Source: Caproicibacter fermentans (GTDB lineage: Bacteria; Bacillota; Clostridia; Oscillospirales; Acutalibacteraceae). From it: a stretch of DNA of 64,000 bases. This document shows, in pieces, positions 1 through 5,907 of the stretch; the stretch's first letter is position 1; every line of letters begins with the position of its first letter. The stretch is taken from the NCBI RefSeq assembly GCF_009746625.1, contig NZ_VWXL01000014.1, positions 1 through 64,000 on the forward strand, read 5' to 3'. Both the position numbers and the translations under genes were made by a program. A model generated the notes under the pieces. The model made no database searches, had not been told where the DNA came from, and was given only the letters and a program-made list of their open reading frames with translations.

Positions 1-585
1 CCTTCAAAAAGAGTAGATTCCAGAAAAACAGAAAATGATTGATTTTTCAGCTTTGCTTTACGGCGGAGCTTAGCATTGCTATTCCTATTTCGACGATTTG
101 TCTCGCAAAGTTTTCAACAAAAGCTTCATATTTAGATCACTTTTCAACATAAACGGGGGTGTTGCAAAATTTTCATTTTGCAACACCCCCTTCAAAAAAG
201 CTTTAGCGGTGAGTAAAAATGCAAGCTAAACTTTACCCACAATCCTTCCGTTTCGGTGTCAAAGCAAAATAGGCAGCTTCCATGAAACGAGAAGGGCTTT
301 GGCAGGGAGGGGGCGCAGCCCCCTACCGTATCGGTCCCCTTCCGCACCAAATGTGCTTTCGATTTTCGTTTTGTCTTGTTTGCGGGAGGGGGTGAGAAGT
401 TTCGTTGCAAGCGTAAGAAGTCTCCGAGCGCCTTGAGGCGCTGCCAGTAAACAGGGCTTTGCCCGCATAGGAAGAACCCCCGGCTGTGCCGGGGGGTGAC
501 TATTGCTTTTGAATTTAGTTGCGAAAACAAAACAAAAAGCTTATGAAATGCGCCTGTCATTGACTTATTCCTGTCGCTCTGCAAT
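1..585. other. Non-coding left end with a cluster of hairpins
   Basis: No convincing gene is visible; reading frames here lack ribosome binding sites and protein-like composition. The stretch holds a perfect 16-bp stem hairpin at 155-190 and four compact GC-rich inverted repeats: 308-324, 427-442, 454-464 and 476-497. The cluster ends about 160 bases before the spoIIID start. It may be a degenerate interspersed repeat or a string of RNA structures; the sequence alone does not decide. Confidence 0.5.
155..190. repeat. Perfect inverted repeat, 16-bp arms
   Basis: The arms 155-170 and 175-190 are exact reverse complements around a 4-base loop (TTTC). No clear run of T follows on either strand, so a simple intrinsic terminator is not well supported, although 'ttcaaaaaag' follows on the plus strand. 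It could be the terminator of a gene to the left or a small palindromic repeat. Confidence 0.6.
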
Positions 586-592
586 TTGCTGG

Positions 593-622
593 GTACTAAA
601 ATACCATTCTCCCGCATACCTA
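593..622 (+). promoter_or_regulatory. Candidate sigma-E-like promoter of spoIIID
   Basis: CATACCTA at 615-622 resembles the sporulation sigma-E -10 element. GTACTAAA lies upstream at the usual spacing but matches the -35 poorly. In Bacillus, spoIIID is transcribed by sigma-E, which is why I looked here. This is a weak match. Confidence 0.3.
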
Positions 623-654
623 TTAGCAATCGGATTCGTTTGGAGGGTGGAGCA

Positions 655-906
655 GTGAAAGGTATTGTGGAGGAACGTGCCGTGGAGCTCGGCGAATATA
701 TCATCCGGAACAGGGCCACTGTGCGCAGTACAGCGAAAAAATTCGGCGTAAGCAAAAGCACTGTACATAAAGATGTGGCGCAGCGCCTGAAAACAATCGA
801 TCCGCAGCTGTATAAAAAAGTGAAGATCATTCTGGAGTTCAACAAATCTCAGCGCCATATCCGCGGAGGAATTGCCACGCGTCTGAAATATAAAAAATCC
901 ATTTGA
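655..906 (+). CDS. spoIIID: SpoIIID, sporulation transcriptional regulator
   Basis: This 83-residue DNA-binding protein belongs to the SpoIIID family, which adjusts mother-cell gene expression during sporulation. The N-terminal half holds a helix-turn-helix (TAKKFGVSKSTVHKDV, about residues 27-42). The basic tail ending RLKYKKSI matches the second DNA contact of the family. Length fits the family (Bacillus about 93). I chose the GTG at 655 because GGAGGGTGG lies 4 bases upstream; the frame is open back to 586 but without a site. It is monocistronic. Its presence shows that the organism belongs to a spore-forming lineage. Confidence 0.95.
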   Translation: MKGIVEERAVELGEYIIRNRATVRSTAKKFGVSKSTVHKDVAQRLKTIDPQLYKKVKIILEFNKSQRHIRGGIATRLKYKKSI

Positions 907-1190
907 CCGGTGGAAAGGCGAAGAATTCAACTTATGGGAATTTTGGTCAATAAAGCTCCTTTTCTTCCAGAAACGTTTTGCGGCGGCCTGTCCGCGGCGA
1001 TCTTAGATGCGGTGGGGGAGCTTTTTTTATGGGTTTCGTTCGAACATGCCTCGCTAAACCGGACTGTTTTCGTTAAACATCCGGCCTGCTTGGCAGAACG
1101 GCATCCATGCGAAAACAAGCGAGGTTACGGTGAAGCGGTTTTTGACCGTGTTTCCGGCAACCGCCGATGCCAACGGTGACCGAGACAGTG
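907..1190. other. Intergenic region between spoIIID and the Lrp-type gene
   Basis: The region between these convergent genes contains no supported gene. A plus-strand frame at 910-1179 is arginine- and cysteine-rich and resembles no family I know. The only clear element is the hairpin at its right border. Confidence 0.5.
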
Positions 1191-1224
1191 AAAATAAGGC
1201 CGGCCCGAATTCCGGGCCGGCCTT
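1191..1224 (-). terminator. Intrinsic terminator of the Lrp-type gene
   Basis: A 12-bp perfect stem (1196-1207 with 1213-1224, loop AATTC) is followed on the minus strand by TTATTTT. It lies 17 bases past the stop codon of the minus-strand regulator. It may also stop spoIIID read-through, though the T-run is absent on that strand. Confidence 0.8.
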
Positions 1225-1240
1225 GCTGCTGTCTCCGCTT

Positions 1241-1690
1241 TTAAAGGGAATCGCTCTCCAGTACCGTGACGCCCCGGGCCTCCACCGGGGTGGAAAAAAC
1301 GATCTGCGTTTCCGTCGGCCCGTATTTTTGCAGCTGGCCGATGAACTCATCCAGCTCCATGGTGCTGTGATAAATCACTTTGATCAGCATGGAGTAATTG
1401 CCGGTGACACAGTTGCACTCCACCACGTTGGGGCAGGAACGGATAAACGGATAAAATTCCGGTTTTTGGTTCGGCGACATCTGCAGGTTGATAAACGCTT
1501 TGATATGATATCCGAGTTTATACTGGTTTACCGACGCATGATAGCCGCTGATCAGACCCTGTTTCTCAAGCTTTTCAATACGGGCCGAGATTGCGGGGGA
1601 TGATAAAAAAACTTTTTTCGTCAGCGTTTTAATTGGAATCCGCGCGTTTTCCTGCAGTGCGGAAATCAATGTGGCGTCTATTTTATCCAT
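1241..1690 (-). CDS. Lrp/AsnC family transcriptional regulator
   Basis: The 149-residue protein has the two-part Lrp/AsnC structure. Residues 1-60 form a winged helix-turn-helix (MDKIDATLISALQENARIP, then PAISARIEKLEKQGLI). Residues 65-140 form the RAM effector-binding fold, with VVECNCVTGNYSMLIKV in the usual ligand-response segment. Members bind amino acids and form octamers or hexadecamers. GAGGTGATG precedes the ATG. It is transcribed away from aspartase (680 bases apart), so amino-acid-responsive control of aspA and of itself is a reasonable inference. The actual ligand cannot be read from the sequence. Confidence 0.9.
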   Translation of the reverse strand: MDKIDATLISALQENARIPIKTLTKKVFLSSPAISARIEKLEKQGLISGYHASVNQYKLGYHIKAFINLQMSPNQKPEFYPFIRSCPNVVECNCVTGNYSMLIKVIYHSTMELDEFIGQLQKYGPTETQIVFSTPVEARGVTVLESDSL

Positions 1691-1781
1691 AATTCATCAC
1701 CTCATAAAGATTTACTTTTTTAATGGCTTATGGCGGTAATATTTAAATAAAAAAGGAGCCAGCCAGAAATTAAGCCTGACA

Positions 1782-1810
1782 TGCCCCTTTGCATTTTATT
1801 TTATTATAAA
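1782..1810. repeat. 29-bp direct repeat, copy 1
   Basis: Matches 1946-1974 at 28 of 29 positions. On the minus strand each copy contains a TATAAT box followed by TGCAAAGGGGCA. The spacing between copies is 164 bases. Confidence 0.85.
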
Positions 1811-1830
1811 TCGTTTTCACATCTTTGCAA
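1803..1830 (-). promoter_or_regulatory. Promoter P1 of the Lrp-type regulator
   Basis: On the minus strand TTGCAA (1825-1830) and TATAAT (1803-1808) are separated by 16 bases, a good sigma-A promoter. It points at the regulator start about 110 bases downstream. Confidence 0.65.
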
Positions 1831-1945
1831 GATAAAAATGTAAAAAGATTCACTTTTTGTTGTGCTTTCAATTCGTTATCTTTATTTTGCCTCGGTTTGC
1901 AAAAATAAAGAATGCAAAGGTGATAAGCCGCCTATACCGACGGTT

Positions 1946-1974
1946 TGCCCCTTTGCATTTAATTTTATTATAAA
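1946..1974. repeat. 29-bp direct repeat, copy 2
   Basis: Second copy of the element at 1782-1810 with one mismatch. Its left part also pairs with 1911-1920 (AATGCAAAGG against CCTTTGCATT) to make a possible hairpin. Confidence 0.85.
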
Positions 1975-1994
1975 CACTTTCAATTATTTTTCAA
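1967..1994 (-). promoter_or_regulatory. Promoter P2, upstream duplicate
   Basis: TTGAAA (1989-1994, minus strand) and TATAAT (1967-1972) are 16 bases apart, the same geometry as P1. Transcription would run through P1 toward the Lrp-type gene and include the 1911-1959 hairpin. Confidence 0.55.
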
Positions 1995-2372
1995 TACGAA
2001 AAAGAAATAATCAGAGGAAAAATTTTAAGAGGCGGCACTTCGAGATTGGAGAACAAGGGGCAAAAATTTAATAGATACGGTCTATCCTTAAAAGTATTCT
2101 ACTTACTTGATTCAGAAGTTATGATTTTTCCTCAGGAGAAGAGCCGCCCTCCGTTCGTAAAGAAGGACGGGAGCAGAATGAAAATGATCCGAAGCCTAAA
2201 AAAGTAAAGTTAAAAAACGGCTGACTTACTTACTTAAAGCTAAAACACATAAAAATAAAAATATCACGGAATGGCGGAAAAACTGTTTACGGAACTCCGG
2301 GAACGTGTTAAAGTACTTCCGTTCAGAGAAATGAGATATGGCTGTTTATTCCGGAAATGGGGCGGCATTCAC

Positions 2373-3788
2373 ATGAAAACGAGAACGGAAACAGATTCCA
2401 TCGGGAGCCTGCATGTTCCTGCGGGAGCATATTACGGGGTTCAGTCGCTGCGGGCCAGAAGTAATTTTCACATCACGGGCAGGCGCATGGACGCAGATTT
2501 TATTGTCTCGCTGGCGCAGATTAAAAAGGCCGCCGCGATTACAAACCGCAACGCGGGGGACCTGAAAGCATCGGTCGCAAACGCGGTGATTGCGGCCTGT
2601 GACGAGATCATATCGGGCCGTCTGCACAGCCAGTTTATTGTAGACCCGATTCAGGGCGGCGCCGGAACAAGCGCCAATATGAATGCGAACGAAGTGATTG
2701 CCAACCGGGCGATCGAGCTTCTCGGGGGAGAAAAAGGGGACTATTCCATTGTTCACCCCAACGACCATGTCAATATGTCGCAGTCCACAAACGATGTTTT
2801 TCCCACAGCCGGAAAGCTGACCATGCTGAAACTGATTCCGGAGGCCGTACACCAGCTGGAGCGCCTCGCCGCCGCGCTTGAGAAAAAGGCCGGGGAATTC
2901 GACGATGTGATCAAAATGGGGCGCACCCAGCTTCAGGACGCCGTTCCAATCCGCCTGGGGCAGGAATTCGGCGCGTGGGCCGCTGCGGCCAGACGGGATA
3001 TCGTCCGGCTGCAAAGGGTGCAGGATGAGATGCGCGTCGTCAATATGGGCGCTACCGCAATCGGGACTTCGGTCAACGCGGTGCCCGCTTATCTGTATAA
3101 CATCACGGCGAATCTTCAAAAAATCTGCGGATGCAAGCTGGTTCAGGCGGAGGACTTAATTGACGGGACGCAGAATCTGGACGGATTCGTGGCGGTATCC
3201 GGAGCAATGAAGACCTGCGCGGTCAATCTTTCCAAAATGGCGAATGATTTCAGACTGCTTTCCAGCGGGCCGAGGACCGGCATCATGGAGATTGCTCTGC
3301 CCGCGAAACAGAATGGGTCCTCCATTATGCCGGGAAAGGTCAATCCTGTGATTCCGGAGGTGGTATCGCAGGTGGCGTTTCAAATCATCGGCAACGACTG
3401 CACCGCGACTCTTGCGGCGGAAGCCGGCCAGCTGGAATTGAACGCGTTTGAGCCGGTTCTGTTCTATAATCTGATTGAGTCTGCCAGAGGCCTTACCGGA
3501 GCGGTCAGAACTTTGGTTGACAACTGTGTGACCGGGATTACGGCGAACCGTGAGGTCTGCCGCAGACACCTTGAGGAAAGCGTCGGCATCATTACCGCGC
3601 TTTGCCCTTATATCGGGTATGCCAAGTCGGCGGAGCTTGCAAAAGAGTCTCTGAAAACGGGAGTCCCGATTCTGGAATTGGTGGAAAGCCGCAAGGTCCT
3701 GAGCGGTGACAGGCTGAAAGCGATTTTCGACCCCGCGGCGATGACGGGGAACGCTCACATGAGGAACGTCGGACGGATTTCCGTTTAA
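2373..3788 (+). CDS. aspA: Aspartate ammonia-lyase (aspartase)
   Basis: Cytosolic homotetrameric enzyme that reversibly splits L-aspartate into fumarate and ammonia. The protein (471 residues from this start) has the fumarase/aspartase signature GSSIMPGKVNPV near residue 315. It also has TSANMNANEV, NMSQSTNDVFP and the aspartase-like AVPIRLGQEF, and the length is typical. The N-terminus MKTRTETDSIGSLHVP aligns with aspartases, so I prefer the ATG at 2373. The frame is open back to 2271 but those extra residues do not resemble the family. The ribosome site is weak (GGGGCGG). Aspartase rather than fumarase is likely but not certain from sequence. Confidence 0.93.
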   Translation: MKTRTETDSIGSLHVPAGAYYGVQSLRARSNFHITGRRMDADFIVSLAQIKKAAAITNRNAGDLKASVANAVIAACDEIISGRLHSQFIVDPIQGGAGTSANMNANEVIANRAIELLGGEKGDYSIVHPNDHVNMSQSTNDVFPTAGKLTMLKLIPEAVHQLERLAAALEKKAGEFDDVIKMGRTQLQDAVPIRLGQEFGAWAAAARRDIVRLQRVQDEMRVVNMGATAIGTSVNAVPAYLYNITANLQKICGCKLVQAEDLIDGTQNLDGFVAVSGAMKTCAVNLSKMANDFRLLSSGPRTGIMEIALPAKQNGSSIMPGKVNPVIPEVVSQVAFQIIGNDCTATLAAEAGQLELNAFEPVLFYNLIESARGLTGAVRTLVDNCVTGITANREVCRRHLEESVGIITALCPYIGYAKSAELAKESLKTGVPILELVESRKVLSGDRLKAIFDPAAMTGNAHMRNVGRISV

Positions 3789-3798
3789 GGAGGCAGCT

Positions 3799-3972
3799 AT
3801 GAACTATCTTGGAAACGAACTTGTTTATTTGGAAGAGGACCGGGTCAACCACTGGCCGGACCGCCGGGACCGCGCGACAAGACGCCCGAGAAACCCGGAT
3901 GAAAAGGTCTGCAGGCCGGATCGGTTTGTTCCGGAGCGCGCTGTCGAATTTGACGGCCGGGGAAACCTTTGA
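3799..3972 (+). CDS. Small hypothetical protein (57 aa) downstream of aspA
   Basis: A 57-residue frame (MNYLGNELVYLEEDRVNHWP at the start) begins 10 bases after the aspA stop and has an excellent ribosome binding site, AAGGAGG at 3787-3793. It is charged and arginine-rich (RRDRATRRPRN), with no membrane segment or motif I recognise. Placement between aspA and the terminator at 4005 suggests co-transcription with aspA. It could be a decayed gene that kept its start signal. Confidence 0.5.
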   Translation: MNYLGNELVYLEEDRVNHWPDRRDRATRRPRNPDEKVCRPDRFVPERAVEFDGRGNL

Positions 3973-4004
3973 TTACTGCGGCTTATTTGTCTATTAACAA
4001 GCTG

Positions 4005-4034
4005 ACGGCGCGGAATTTTCCGCGCCGTTTTTTT
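4005..4034 (+). terminator. Intrinsic terminator after aspA operon
   Basis: A 10-bp GC-rich stem (ACGGCGCGGA, 4005-4014, with 4019-4028) and loop ATTT is followed by seven T. Confidence 0.92.
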
Positions 4035-4080
4035 CATTAAATTAAAAATGATCGGGGGTGATAGAATCGGCCCGGAATTG

Positions 4081-4089
4081 TGATATAAT
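4081..4089 (+). promoter_or_regulatory. Extended -10 promoter of thpR
   Basis: TGATATAAT is a perfect extended -10 element (TG-N-TATAAT); no convincing -35 is present. It predicts a transcript starting near 4096 and a leader of about 36 bases before the probable start codon. Confidence 0.6.
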
Positions 4090-4131
4090 AAGAAAAAAAG
4101 AAAAGACGCGTCTGCGGATGGGGGTGGTTTT

Positions 4132-4680
4132 ACGCGTCTGTTTATTGCCGTTTCGCTGTCCCCTGAAATCAGGGATACGCTGGAGAAAGTAATGCGGAGG
4201 CTGAGGCTCTGCTGTGAAAGCGGAAGATTTGTGCAGGCCGAAAACCTGCATCTGACCATTGCCTTTCTGGGGGAGATTCCTCCTGAAAAGCTCGGCGAGG
4301 TCAGGGGGGCGATGGATTCCGTCGGCGCGGCGCCGTTTTTTCTGCATGTGGGCGGATTCGGCTACTACTTTCGCAGAGAGGACGGAAATATTTTCTGGGC
4401 CGGCGTGGAACGGTCGGAGCATCTGACGGGCCTTTACCGTCAGTTATACGAACAGCTGCAGAACCGTGGGTTTCGTCTGGAAAAACGTGCTTTTCGCCCG
4501 CATCTGACGCTTGCGCGCCAGGCTGTTTTAAAAAAGGATTACGACCACGGGGCCTTTGTGGTACCAGCGAAAAAAATGCGGGTGGAAAAAATAACGCTGT
4601 ATCAGTCGGAACGCCCGGGGGGAATACTGAAATATACTCCGGTCTATGAAAAAACACTGCGAGAGGAGGCGATGATATGA
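4132..4680 (+). CDS. thpR: RNA 2',3'-cyclic phosphodiesterase (ThpR/LigT family)
   Basis: 2H phosphoesterase that opens 2',3'-cyclic phosphates on RNA ends. Both HxT motifs are present (HLTIAF and HLTLAR), with the RPHLT context of the family. The family begins M-R-L-F-I-A. Here the codons at that place read ACG-CGT-CTG-TTT-ATT-GCC, preceded by GGGGGTGG at 4 bases. The frame has no ATG, GTG or TTG before 4192. I therefore place the start at ACG 4132 (182 residues). Starting at ATG 4192 keeps both motifs but loses the first strand of the fold. Overlaps the next gene by 4 bases. Confidence 0.8.
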   Translation, partial: TRLFIAVSLSPEIRDTLEKVMRRLRLCCESGRFVQAENLHLTIAFLGEIPPEKLGEVRGAMDSVGAAPFFLHVGGFGYYFRREDGNIFWAGVERSEHLTGLYRQLYEQLQNRGFRLEKRAFRPHLTLARQAVLKKDYDHGAFVVPAKKMRVEKITLYQSERPGGILKYTPVYEKTLREEAMI

Positions 4681-5438
4681 AAGCGCTGATTACCGGCGCA
4701 AGCTCCGGCATCGGCAGGGATTTTGCGCGCGAGCTCAGCAAACGGGGATACGACCTCGTCCTCGCGGCCCGGCGGGTCCCCCGGATGGAAGAGCTCGCGC
4801 GGCAGCTGCAGACGCATGTCAGCGTGGTGGGGGCGGACCTCTCCCTCAAAGACCAGTGTTACGACCTTTACCGTCAGGTGCGCGGGGAAGAAATCGATGT
4901 TCTGATCAACTGCGCGGGCTTCGGTGTGTTCGGCCCGTTTGATGAGACCGATCTTGAACGCGAACTGAATCTGATCAACGTCAATATCCGGGCCGTCCAT
5001 ATCCTGACAAAGCTCTTCTACCGCGATTTTAAGCAGCGTGATTCGGGCCATATTCTGAATGTGTCGTCCTCCGCCGCGTTTCAGCCGGGTCCGCTGCTTT
5101 CCAGCTATTATGCCTCCAAGGCCTATGTCCTGCGTCTGACGCAGGCCCTTGCGGAGGAACTGCGGCGCGACGGCAGCCGGGTTTACATTGGCGCGCTCTG
5201 CCCCGGACCCGTGCATACTGAATTCGATTCCGTCGCAGACGTCCGTTTCAGCGTCAAGGGGCTCTCCAGCGAATACGTCGCGCGTTATGCGGTCCAAAAA
5301 ATGTTCGCGCGCAAAACCTTGATCGTTCCCGGTTTTTCCATGAAAGCAGCCCTGTTCGGGGAGCGCTTTCTGCCGGAATCGGCCGTGGTGCGCATTGCCT
5401 ACCATATGCAGAAACGAAAGACAAGGCCGGGGCCGTAA
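4677..5438 (+). CDS. Short-chain dehydrogenase/reductase
   Basis: This 253-residue protein has the classical SDR fold. The nucleotide site TGASSGIG is at residues 6-13, INCAG follows the fourth strand, and a catalytic Ser precedes Y145-x-x-x-K149 (YYASK). CPGPVHTEF follows the active site. The type is usually NADP(H)-dependent; the substrate is unknown. Its ATG overlaps the thpR stop (ATGA), so the two are translationally coupled. The C-terminus is hydrophobic (SMKAALFGERFLPESAVVRI), as in the DltE/YqjQ-like subgroup, which may associate with membranes. No terminator separates it clearly from the next promoter. Confidence 0.9.
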   Translation: MKALITGASSGIGRDFARELSKRGYDLVLAARRVPRMEELARQLQTHVSVVGADLSLKDQCYDLYRQVRGEEIDVLINCAGFGVFGPFDETDLERELNLINVNIRAVHILTKLFYRDFKQRDSGHILNVSSSAAFQPGPLLSSYYASKAYVLRLTQALAEELRRDGSRVYIGALCPGPVHTEFDSVADVRFSVKGLSSEYVARYAVQKMFARKTLIVPGFSMKAALFGERFLPESAVVRIAYHMQKRKTRPGP

Positions 5439-5455
5439 CCGCGGCAAAATAAAAC

Positions 5456-5507
5456 TTGACAAACAATTCCTACAACTGTAGTATAAGATATATCTTACAG
5501 TTGTAGG
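5456..5507 (+). promoter_or_regulatory. Promoter and BlaI-type operator dyad
   Basis: TTGACA (5456-5461), a 17-base spacer and TAGTAT (5479-5484) form a good sigma-A promoter. Two 12-base arms in opposite orientation (CCTACAACTGTA 5469-5480 and TACAGTTGTAGG 5496-5507) flank the palindrome AAGATATATCTT. TACA-N2-TGTA is the known core of BlaI/MecI operators, so the adjacent repressor very likely binds here and represses its own operon. Confidence 0.85.
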
Positions 5508-5520
5508 AGTTGCTTTTATT

Positions 5521-5907
5521 ATGCGTAAAATTGCAAAGCTGCCCGGGGCAGAGCTGAAAGTGATGCAGGCTGTCTGGAGCTGCGCAGAATACCCGGTCAC
5601 CACCGCGCGTGTCCGCGAAATTCTTGGGCGTGAAAAACCCTGGAGCGTTTCGGCGCTTCAGACGCTTCTGAATCGGCTGATTGCGCGCGGCTTTCTCAGC
5701 AGCGGAAGGCAGGGCAGGAACCGATGCTACACGCCCCTGATCGGCGAGAAAGAATATCTTGCGGATGAGAACAGGAGCATACTTGAAAAGCTGAACGGCA
5801 ATTCCGTCACCCGGCTGGTCGCGTCGCTGTATGACAGCCATTCCATCACGCCCGAAGACCTTGAGGAGCTGCGCGCCTTTTTGGACGAAAGGACGGGGAG
5901 AACATGA
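5521..5907 (+). CDS. BlaI/MecI family repressor
   Basis: The 128-residue winged-helix repressor belongs to the BlaI/MecI family (LPGAELKVMQAVWSC, VREILGREKPWSVSALQTLL, a wing near GRQGRNRCY). The C-terminal helices (LVASLYDSHSITPEDLEELR) form the dimer and protease-cleavage region in relatives. It overlaps the M56 protease gene by 4 bases, the standard pairing in which the membrane protease signals to destroy the repressor. A matching operator lies just upstream. No beta-lactamase or penicillin-binding-protein gene is adjacent, so the regulated targets are probably elsewhere or limited to this operon. Confidence 0.9.
   Translation: MRKIAKLPGAELKVMQAVWSCAEYPVTTARVREILGREKPWSVSALQTLLNRLIARGFLSSGRQGRNRCYTPLIGEKEYLADENRSILEKLNGNSVTRLVASLYDSHSITPEDLEELRAFLDERTGRT

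Larger units (their letters stand above)
1691..2372. other. Long AT-rich region between lrp and aspA
   Basis: This 680-base gap holds two minus-strand promoter-like elements inside a 29-bp direct repeat (listed separately). Short related motifs (AAAGATTTACTTTTT near 1707, AAAGATTCACTTTTT near 1846) could be regulator sites. An inverted repeat pairs 1911-1920 with 1950-1959. A plus-strand frame opens at 2271 but has no ribosome binding site and looks like leader sequence of aspA. No further gene is supported. Confidence 0.55.

Noticed and set aside
192-845. Long minus-strand frame over the left end and spoIIID
   Set aside because: Antisense to spoIIID in part, low-complexity elsewhere, no start signal.
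910-1179. 89-codon plus-strand frame after spoIIID
   Set aside because: No ribosome binding site, odd composition and no recognisable motif.
1911-1959. Riboswitch in the lrp leader
   Set aside because: The region folds into a hairpin, but its loops match none of the riboswitch consensus sequences I know.
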